Position numbers and translations under genes: made by a program. Positions 55,201-64,000 of a DNA stretch of 64,000 bases are shown here, piece after piece; positions within the stretch are counted from its first letter, which is position 1; each line of letters begins with the position of its first letter. Source of the DNA: Symsagittifera roscoffensis. Taxonomy: Eukaryota; Xenacoelomorpha; Acoela; Convolutidae. Below the pieces are notes generated by a model that did not search any database, was not told the origin of the DNA, and saw only the letters and a program-made list of their open reading frames with translations. The stretch covers positions 1 through 64,000 of the forward strand of contig NC_087067.1 in NCBI RefSeq assembly GCF_963678635.1, written 5' to 3'.

Positions 55201-58200
55201 ATTGCTTCAAAGAGAAAACAAATATTCTCAATTTTAAACACACTCCGAATAATTCGTAATCCAAATCAAAGTTCCTGATTCTACCAAAAGTGAAAAATTT
55301 AAGCAAAAAATTGTCTCGAACTGACAATTCAGAACAAATTTTCAGCAAATTTAATAATCTAAACGTTTTTGAAAAACTAAATTTGATCAATCAAATTTTT
55401 CATACATTTTTTTTGCTCGTGATAATTTTTTTTTAATCGGCAAGCATGGCCCACGACTCGAATATGGTTCAAAAGCAGCAAGAAGAATTTTAAACAGAAG
55501 ATTCAGAAGTGATCGAATTGGAAATTGGAAAAAAAAATGAAAGCAAAAGCAGATGGCAAAATCGGATAGTCAAACTTGCAAAAAGAAAATTGAAAACTTA
55601 GAACCGTTGAAACAAAAACAAATTGATTGAGCATTTAGGGGCGCAAGAAAAGTGTAACCAGAAAAACTTCCTAATGGTCAGTATTTTTCTTTTAGACTCT
55701 TCTGAAATCACTTTGAATTACTAGATACTACAAAATTTGTCAAGGACTGTCTGGAAATTGATTGTTCATTCGAAAACTGGCAGTAAACAAGTACATCCAG
55801 CTGTTTCACTTGACAATTACAATTTGACTTGAAGAATTTTAACTTTTCTGCATGCTGGAAGCATACAAAAGTTATGCGCAATTCAATTTGTAAAATGTTT
55901 TGTGACAATGAGATGTTTCGTAAGTTTAAAACAAGAAACTTGGTTCATTATCTAAGAATAATCTTTGATATCTGATTTGTTTTCTACAAAAACACTGAGC
56001 AAATTTTTGAATGCTTTCGGCCCAACGAAAAAAAAATATAATTATCAAGCGAAAGCATGGTAACACACTGCCCAAAAAAAACTTAAATCTCAAGAGATTG
56101 AAAAACAAGTAAAACAATTAATGGAGAAAATGCTAAAATGTCTGTTGAAAGTTCCATGAATGAAAGATCAAGATCAACGCAACCTTTGATGTCAATAAAA
56201 AAAATTATTAGCCATAAAATTTATCCTTTTTGTTACATATTTTGTCTGAACGGCTATGCGTAATTGAACAGTACCAGTGCATTCAAAAAACTTTTAGAAA
56301 CAAGATAAAATGTAACAAAACAAATAAACGCCTTCCAAAACTGTTTGATTTCTGGATGTTATGTCATACTCGCGGAATCTCTAAGCTACAATTATTCCGT
56401 TGGAAGTTAATTGTGTTTTTTGTGACATTAGCGAAAATTGAATGAAAAAGACCGCCTGTCTCTGATTTTTTTTATAACAAACGAAATGAACAAACGTATA
56501 AAATAAACTTGAGTGCGAAATCCGCAGGGTGGTTCAGTGTGTTTCAATGTAACCCGATAAAAAACTATACAGTGCGCTATACACTAAATTTACTTTAAAA
56601 GTTTTATAATTCCTTGCTATTTTTTATAATTACTCAGTACCTTCTCTGTAGTTTGATCGGAGAAAAGTACAGAAGATTTTGTGACTGACACAAAACTTTT
56701 TAAAAATCATAAATAGAAGGACAACCATGCAGCTGACTTTGAAATTACGCAAAGCAAAACATGTTTTAGAAAGCATTGTTAAAGAAAAATATCAAAACAC
56801 TAGAGAAAATGGTAACTGTTAGAATAAGCAAAGTCTTCAAGCTAATTGCTTGCGCGTTTAAAAGATTGCTACTTTAATTTTTTTGGATCATAGTGATTTT
56901 TTCGCTCGTGAAAAAAAAAGAAAGTTTTTGATTAATTGCTTTTCAGATCACCTGACGTAATATCAAGAGCACAATTAATTAAAACCTAATTCAGTTACAT
57001 TCAGCCAATGAAATTAAATCAAAACTTAGGTTTTGACTCATTATTTGGGTTGTAGATTTTGAACAAACAATCTGTTCAGCTGAAACTTTTTAGCGCCTAC
57101 TGGGTTTGAAGTCTTATTGCTTAAATAGTACATCAATTTTTTGGCTTATCTGACACGCGTGTAATTACTAAAAAAGGCGGGAATCTTCTTGTTTTACTAA
57201 ATTAAGTCTCTCCAGAAAAACATATCTTTGTCAGAAAGCTCTAAATTGTCAAAAAAGGACAAAAGTTTTTCACCAAATAGTAAGACAAATCTTCGCGAAA
57301 AACAAAAAAATTCTCATAGAGTAGTTCTCTAGGAATCAATATTTTGAAACCATTCAAGTAACTTTCAAACTAACCAGAGCAAAAACCATGCAACGTTACA
57401 AAAAGTTATCGAAAATACAAAAAATGGATGAACTCAAATACCAGGTTTATATAAGCTAAAATTGTTTTTTGAACAATACTTAAATGAAAAACAATGTATA
57501 ATAATTATTAAAGGCCAAAAAAAGTTCACAGCCAGGTCGAAGTTCGTTACTGACTTGCTGGCTTTTCCAGTCGCGCTCTTACCCTTGAAAAGTTTCTGTA
57601 TTCACGGCTATAGTTCGTAATCATCCAACTTGATGGCGATATTTTGAGAAGTAGTGTTCGACAGTCTGAAAGTTAGTCACAATGCGGATTTTCGAGAAGC
57701 GATACATAAAAATGGAGATTAGTAGTTTGCGGGGACTTCATAGGCTTGTGTCTGAATAACCATTTTTAAAGTTTTCTCGGTCGCGCCGGTTGTCCTGAAA
57801 TTAGTTTGGTTGCGCCGTTTACGTTTTTTGTGAATGTATTTTGTGTAACAACTTTCCGGGGCCATGCCAACTGGAGGGCACATCTCCGCATTTCTTGCTT
57901 ATGAACTCTCTGGAGAGCATGTTGTCCCTGTTTATAAATTTCTGGCGCACGTATAAAAACAAAACACTTCACCATATTGACAAAAAATGGATCGCAATCA
58001 ATTATAAACTGATTGGGTAGCAAAGATCTTTAAAAATCATTTCAATTTGATGGAGAAACGATATGGCTTCAATCGAATCTAAATCATTTAACTCCTTTTC
58101 GTGAACTATTTTAGGATCAATTTTCTACAGATTTGAGCTGTAAAAACTTCGTTCTAAATCAATTCAATTAGAATTAGACACAGTTTCAGCAATTTGTTTA

Positions 58201-58750
58201 AAAAATCATTTTAAACAGATTGTAAATAGAATATACATAAACTTTATTAAAAGTTTCTAGAATATCAAACTATAGAGACAACATAAAAACTAAACTTTTA
58301 TAATGCTTAGCATGAGAACTAATTATGAGAATAACTACTATCTTAACGTTTTATAACAAAATTTAATGTTTCTAATTGTTTCCAAAATCATACCTCATTA
58401 TCGCGGGAAAAGTTGGTTTTGCGCAATTTAAAAGAGAATACCTCAAACGCATTGTTTTGCGATAAAAAAATCTCCTCGAGTGACTCTTTGAGTTAGGTAT
58501 GGAGGTCTATCTCATAGAGTAATTTCGGATAAGGTACACCGTCTGCTCGTCACGCTATCTTATTTTCGGCCGGATAGATTCGTGCAACTTCTTAGTCTAA
58601 TACCGATCCTACTCTTACTCTTATAACTACTAGTCTCAAGGTGTTTAACTAGTCTCTGGTAGGCTCAATAGATCTAAAGTATAATGGTATTGTTGCGGCT
58701 GCTGAAGTACTCGGGAGAGGCAACTTTTTTCTAAGTTTAATTCAATTCTC
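55200..58750. other. AT-rich sequence without a recognisable gene
   Basis: No open frame here has protein-like composition with supporting context. A GC-richer island at about 57,540-57,960 contains an 85-codon minus-strand open frame (57,766-58,023) with a basic middle part. I do not recognise it and would not call it a gene. The rest is A/T-rich with many stops in all frames. Confidence 0.5.
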
Positions 58751-58754
58751 TCTG

Positions 58755-58782
58755 GTGCTGAAATTACAAGTAATTTCAGCAC
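58755..58782. repeat. Perfect 13-bp inverted repeat with 2-base loop
   Basis: GTGCTGAAATTAC, AA, GTAATTTCAGCAC: 13 of 13 pairs. It stands alone in otherwise unstructured sequence. It could be a hairpin precursor, a protein-binding palindrome or the end of a miniature element. Confidence 0.85.
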
Positions 58783-59154
58783 TTACAAATAAGTGGGTTG
58801 TTACTTGGATGGATTGTGATTGGTTAATATTAAATATTTTACATTGGTAAAATGTCTAATTTATAAATAATAAAACGTATTTTAGATCAGGTTCCACCCA
58901 TCCGGGGTTTACAGAGTTTTTGAGTTTTATCTCTTTTATTTTGCAACTGAAGGATGGATGATGAACGTTGGTATGTGGCGAACATCATTTTCTTTTTCTT
59001 GTTCCTTGGAGAAGAGAGGTCCAGGAAACTAGAATCGTCGACATAATTTCTCTTCAAGAGAAACGTTCCAGAACGCTGGATTGATGGACAGGAAGTTATC
59101 TTCTTGTCATTCGACAACGAATGCGATCCCCAATGAAATCGTTCAGATTCCAAA

Positions 59155-59585
59155 ATCCAAAATGCTTTGCTATGTCAGTTTTGTTTGTATTTGCGGAGAA
59201 GTGTTTTGTGTTCAGCCTCGTTTGGGAATGGCGTGAAGTTCGTGTTTGGAAGGGATGCCTTGTAACTCGGATCTGTACGTATACTTGAGCATCGAGGTGG
59301 TCATTGGTCAGCTTCAATGAAGTCCTTTTCTGCAAAGTCAAGTCGTACTCTAATCCAAAATACTCTAATCCAGAATCCAAAATGCTTTGCTATTTCACTT
59401 TTGTTTGCATTTGTGGAGAACTGTTTTGTGATCAGCCTCGTCTGGGAATGGCGTGAAACTTGTGTTTGGAAGGGATGCCTTGTTACTCGGATCTGTACGA
59501 AAACTTGAACATCGAGATGGTCATTGGTCTGATTCAATGAAGTCCTTTGCTGCGAAGTCAAGTCGTACTCTAAATCCTTTGAGTC
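59155..59585. repeat. 220-bp tandem duplication (two units)
   Basis: Units 59,155-59,374 and 59,375-59,585 start with ATCCAAAATGCTTTGCTAT and both contain TGGTCATTGGTC and AAGTCGTACTCTAA at an offset of exactly 220. Divergence is moderate. On the minus strand both units keep an open frame with the shared string RVTRHPFQT and IAKHFGFW, though in different registers because 220 is not a multiple of three. Confidence 0.85.
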
Positions 59586-59867
59586 GTGATTGTGGCGGCA
59601 TGTCGGTTGTGGTTGGTAGCCATTCTTTTTGTTCAAGCTGTGATGCGATCGTCTAGTCTTTGGATGTTCGTCCTTGTTGTTGTGTGTCATCTATATACTG
59701 CATATTATGGTTTACATTTTATAGATTTTAGTTAATTGTTTTTTTAGTTATGATCTTGGTTAATTGTTTTCACAAAAGCGTTTTATTTAGTTCAGTTATT
59801 TTGAAGAGTTACTCACCCTTGAGTACCTCTTAATAAAAATAGAAGTGTGATCACAAAGCGTGGATGT

Positions 59868-59958
59868 AGCGCGGTGGGTTAGGCCGGCTATAGAGCATGC
59901 TCAGGACGTCCTCTCTGGTGGGTTAGGCCAGGAGTGGGAGTATGATTTTGTGCTGTTT
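59868..59958 (+). repeat. Possible tRNA-like/SINE remnant with a 13-bp direct repeat
   Basis: GTAGCGCGGTGGGTTAGGCC resembles an RNA polymerase III A box of tRNA-derived SINEs, and GGTGGGTTAGGCC recurs at 59,873-59,885 and 59,917-59,929. No convincing B box or cloverleaf is visible, so the call is weak. Confidence 0.2.
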
Positions 59959-60801
59959 CTTTGAGGGTCCTGTTTTGTGTTTACAATATATGGTGGTTTT
60001 TTTCTGGGTTTTCTTATGTTACTTATGGTTGTGTCCTTTTTTTAAAAATCAAATTGTTTTTGGTTTGGGTTTTTCTTTTGACTTTTTTGTGTTTTATTAT
60101 TTCTTTCGTTGACTTTATAATAGTCTTATAAAAAGAATAAATTATCCAGTTTTGAGCTGGGTTAATCCGGTTTGGGTACCGTTGGTGTTCTTTTCTTACT
60201 CATGCTGTTACTTTATGAATTGTGGTGTTTAGTCATTTGCATTGGTTAGTTTGGTATAGTGTATAATTCCATTCCAACCGGGTTAAAGAAAAGTTGGAAA
60301 CTTGTTATCGTTAGTCAGAGTTGTTGTTATTGAAAGCTTGGAACATAAAATCATTATTTTAAACAATTCTTTGTGGGCGAGCTGTGCGAGTATGGATAGA
60401 ATTCTTGTGCGAATGAATAAAAAGGTTAATACTGCTTTCTTAATTTATAAATTTACTGCTTGAATTTGAATTTTTACTACATTTGGGGAAATTTGAAATT
60501 ATAAATTTTCAATGTATGTAATTTTACTGCTTTTAGGAAGAAGAATTTATAAATTAGTTTACTACATTTGGTGTTAATCTTACGACATTATTTAGTGCAA
60601 AAAGTTTTAGTATATCAAAATGGTTTTAGCAAATGAATTTAAGATGAATTGTAGTTTGATGTAACAAGTTTATATTTTTGGTTTTCTTTTTTCGTTTTTG
60701 CAGATGATGGTGATGAGAAGATTAGAAAGGAAATCTAACATTATGAAGAATGGTCAGTAGATTTTGTATTTATTAGTGAAGGTAATTTAAATATACTTAC
60801 C

Positions 60802-62612
60802 TTAATTTTCGGGGAAAAAGCCGTGTGGGAAGAGTTCTTGGATTAATTCAGATGATGTTAATAAATTAGCTAATATGCGGATGATGTTTTTAGTTTGTAG
60901 CAGTGGCCAAAGCAAATCAAGTGCTCTGATGATATTTAGTTCTTCGGTGCCTACTGAGAATTCATGAGGTGTGTGTTGTATTAGATTATAAATTTTATGA
61001 TTATTTTTGGTGTTATGGATGAACTCTAGAATGGAAATTTCGATTGGTTGTAGGAATTCATGCGGGATGAGGAAGGGTCTGGATTCTTCGTCCTGGAAGG
61101 TCTTCGTGATGGGGCAAAATATATACATTTGATGAACGGGATCGTAGTTACGGAGGATGCCGTGGAGGTTAGTATTTTTCATACAATAAGTAAAATTAAG
61201 AAAAAATGGTGATGTGTACTTTGAGTTAATAAATTGAAAACGGTGTTGGGGTTGTCTTGAGGGTGAATGTAAATCAAAGTGATTTTGTATGAAACGGCAG
61301 TATGTATAAGTGTGTGTCTCTTTAGTGCGTAACATAATATCGTGGGAGCAGTGCAAATCACGTTCCTGTGGTGTAAGGAAGTGGAAGGTTAGTGTAAATA
61401 ATTGAAATTTATCTTGAAAACTTTCGTATGCTTGTGTGTCAATGAGAGCTTGAGAGAGAACGTGGTCGTTCTTTTTATCAAAAATGTTAAGTGTGAATAG
61501 ATATGGTGTTTTGATGAAAAATTTTTCAGTTAGTTGCGGGTTAGCAAAACGGTTGTCGTCTAAAAATTGATCGTGGTTAGGGTGGATGATGTTGTGATCA
61601 TAATATTCGATGGTGAAATCAATAGCTCGGGGTGCGGTAAAGGATTTGAGCAATTTCTTAAATCCAACGCATGTGAATTGTCGTGGTGTTAGGGCTGTTG
61701 TTAGTCTATATAACATATTTTTACTTTTTTTATTATCGGTAAGTGTATCATAAAGTGGCAGAAAAAGAGGGTTTTTGTAGTGGTAGTGTGAAGTCCAATG
61801 TAGTGTTGGCATTAAGACGTGCTTGTCTACAAAATTTCTATTATCATCGTTAGTGGTGGGAGTATATAAGGTGTATTGAGGAAATAATGGTAAATTTGTT
61901 TGGAGAAAAGTTTTGGTATTTTGATGTTGTGGGTGGTTAACATATTCTTTAGCTGTGCCGGGTTTAGTTTTGAATGGGTGATTTGGGAATTTGCGTTTAA
62001 ATGTGGGATAAGCTCGGTTAGTGCTAGTGGTTGTTTCAGTGGATGTTGATGAATGAGCTAATGATGGGATATAGTCCGATAGCGGTGTAGGTGTTGGTGG
62101 GCCCGATGATGTGGTTACGGATGATAGATGATGGATGGTAAGGGTATGGGGGTGGACAATTTGTTGTTGAAGGGTAATATAATTATCTAGTTCGGAGGAA
62201 ATTTGTGGGATATCTGGGGAATTGTTGGTTGATCTGTCAGAAAGGGATGAATATAGGTTGGGGTGACTTGGGATGCATGAGAGGGAGTGGAAAGGGATGG
62301 TAGTGGTTGACTGGCATTGATGGTTTGAAAAGGGGGTTGTGAAAAATTTGAAGGGTTGGTTTGTGAATAGGCGGAAGGAGAGGGTTCAGAGTTGGCAAAT
62401 TCATCGGGGGTTTCAAGGTCTGAGTTATTAAATTGTGAAATAGTGTGAAAAACTGAAATGTCTGAGTTAGTGTCTGAACTCGTGCTAGATGGTATATTAA
62501 TAATTGGGAAATCAGGTGAGGGAAAAGCGAAAAGTGGGATAATTGGGATTGGGTTTTCGAGATTGGCTGGGTGGGAATTTGAGCGGTGGAGGGCTCCAAT
62601 TTGTCGGCTCAT
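60802..62612 (-). pseudogene. Unrecognised large minus-strand gene downstream of the glycoprotein
   Basis: ATG 62,612 opens a Ser/Pro/Thr-rich frame (MSRQIGALHRSNSHPANL onward) to 62,187. A second frame is open without any stop from 62,385 down to TAA 60,804-60,802 (527 codons). It reads a PST-rich stretch (SSGPPTPTPLSDYIPS), a basic AYPTFKRKFPNHPFK, then about 350 residues of ordinary globular composition (FTLNIFDKKNDHVL, RPFLIPHEFLQPIEIS, ELFPHGFFPEN). The frames overlap for 200 bases, so one frameshift would give a protein of about 600 residues with a disordered N terminus. No family recognised. Position 3' of a chuvirus-type glycoprotein makes nucleoprotein a candidate, by inference only. 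A splice-donor-like G|GTAAGTAT abuts the stop. Confidence 0.45.
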
Positions 62613-62746
62613 CGTGGGCTAAAAAAATGATTTTGTTGAGATTGAAAAATGATAGTGTGGGGTTGTTCTATAATTTGTTCTTATGTATTATCATTTTGTG
62701 AATGATTTGTAGTTATATGCTGAATAGGGCTGTGTATTGAATTTGG

Positions 62747-64000
62747 TCAAAAATTTGGGTTATTTGTGATGGCTAAATGTCTAGAATTTCTGGGAACTGA
62801 AGATAAGGGTTGATTTTGTGGTAAGGCTGGGATTTGAGGTGCTGTAGGTGTTGCATCTACATTATTGTGTTCTTCGTCGTATGTATTTGTTCTTTCGGCT
62901 AGTTTTGTGTTATATTCTTTGATTTGTGCGTCTAAAAAAATTTTTTTTATGGATGAGGAGAATACTCCAAAAAATCCTGCAAATAATATGCGTGCTACAC
63001 TGGCTTGACGGTTGACTTGTGTGTGTATAGCGCATGTATTGTAGATTCCTTTTAGTAGTGAGAAAAGAAATCCAATAAAATTAAACATAGCGTATAAAAT
63101 AGTCAATCTTTCTAAGATGTAGTAGGGCCATCCTAGAAAAGCGAGTATTTTGTTTTTTAAGGTTACAAAACTGAAAATATTTATGGGTGAAATATCCTGT
63201 GGTCTGTATTTTTCACCGTTTAAATATATATAATCTTCAATGTCTTTAAAATATCCGGCTGTAGTCTTGTGTATAAATGTCTGCAAATCCTGCGGTTTCT
63301 GCAAGTCTTCTTAAATTTTGATCAATTGATTGTTGTTGTATGGTATCCATTTGTGTGAGTAATTCTTTGAATTGTTGTGTTCTAATATGGTGTTGTATAT
63401 CAGATTTAGAATAAATTCCAATTGATTGTAAGTCTATATTTGGGTTTCGAGCAATGGCTCTTATGCTTTCTGGTTAAAACTTTTTGAGTTATTGCATTAA
63501 TGTAGGATATGGTGTTAGTAGGTAGTATTTATCTTCGTCAGGGTTTAATTGTACGACATTGTGGCTATTTTCTGATCCACATGGTACTGCGGTGTCCCAA
63601 AAATATGTTCGTCTTGAAAGTGTATCGACAAAATGTACCTTATTTTGTAGAATATGGGTATTCTTTTGTAACATCTTTTATCTTCAAAAATGTATAATGG
63701 TGATACTTTTTTGGTGCAAGTATAAAACCATAAAATGTTTCCTTCGTAGTCGAGAAAATTTGATCTATTTCCTGATAATAAATATCCTGCGTAGGGTATT
63801 TTTAATACTGCTAATGCGAGTGATTGTAACATTTGTGTTCTTTCTAATTCGCATAGTTGATGTAGTGTTTCTAATTCAAAAAGTGAAATTTCTTGAAAAA
63901 TTCTACTGATTGTGTAGTCTAATTTCATGTCTAAATGAATGTCATAGTGCATGTTTCGAAAGTATGTGGTATTCATAAGACATAATTCTTGTAATCGTGT
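62747..64000 (-). pseudogene. Endogenous viral membrane glycoprotein (chuvirus/env-like), C-terminal part, broken
   Basis: Open from the window's right edge to 63,545, with FELETLHQLCELERTQ, a LLSGNRSNFLDYEGN segment, WFYTCTKKVSPL and DKRCYKRIPIFY. A frameshift near 63,645 continues in FVDTLSRRTYFWDTAVPCG and DEDKYYLLTPYPTLMQ, then two in-frame TAA (about 63,489 and 63,476). An open helical segment (DLQSIGIYSKSDIQ, FKELLTQMDTIQQQS) follows, and a shift near 63,280 leads to 62,747-63,304. There YILERLTILYAMFNFIGFLF looks membrane-spanning (about 63,035-63,121), followed by RILFAGFFGVFSS and a cytoplasmic-type tail. The Cys/aromatic pattern resembles glycoproteins of chuviruses, also captured as env by BEL/Pao retroelements in arthropods. 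The N terminus is outside the window. Family call from motif memory. Confidence 0.5.

Noticed and set aside
57766-58023. 85-codon minus-strand frame in a GC-richer island
   Set aside because: No recognisable domain, start context or neighbouring exons; kept only as a note in the spacer entry.

Overview
The window looks like AT-rich animal nuclear DNA, most plausibly from an invertebrate and perhaps an arthropod. Evidence for this is the spliceosomal introns, long repeat-laden stretches, no prokaryotic gene organisation, and a decayed gene resembling chuvirus-type glycoproteins. No ordinary host gene is recognisable. Nearly every supportable coding stretch belongs to a mobile or virus-derived element, and almost all are broken by stops, frameshifts or deletions.

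Region 1 (1-13,346) is the right-hand part of a Maverick/Polinton, a large self-synthesising DNA transposon related to viruses. In order: the end of a basic virion-like protein, a hexon-like major capsid protein, an adenain-type cysteine protease, two minus-strand genes (one with a PC4-like domain), an unrecognised plus-strand gene with a nuclear-localisation-like tail, and a protein-primed family B DNA polymerase (PolB). PolB has two in-frame spliceosomal introns. A 2.77-kb tandem duplication placed a truncated second copy of its 5' part upstream (4,525-7,298).

Region 2 (14,280-40,365) starts with a 2.85-kb non-coding block (X) holding an old, diverged tandem array of about 145 bp period. 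A 6.1-kb unit (R) follows in three tandem copies, R1-R3. The last copy runs into the left part of a different Polinton (copy C): an RNase-H/exonuclease-like gene, packaging ATPase, two small conserved proteins, integrase interrupted by a 445-bp foldback/MITE insertion, and a truncated minor-capsid-like gene.

Region 3 (40,366-54,910) repeats the same layout with one R copy (X, R with a 200-N gap, Polinton copy D). It continues further, through the minor-capsid-like gene and basic protein to a truncated major capsid gene. C and D are close relatives; the region-1 element is a more distant subfamily. Copy D and region 1 overlap in gene content, so together they give the gene order of a whole element.

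Region 4 (about 54,910-60,790) is mostly featureless AT-rich sequence with small structures: X/R fragments, a perfect 28-bp hairpin, a 220-bp tandem duplication and a possible tRNA-like repeat. Region 5 (60,802-64,000, minus strand) holds a broken membrane glycoprotein gene and, just downstream, an unrecognised gene with a 527-codon open frame. The order resembles glycoprotein followed by nucleoprotein in chuvirus-like genomes, but the identity of the second gene is not established.
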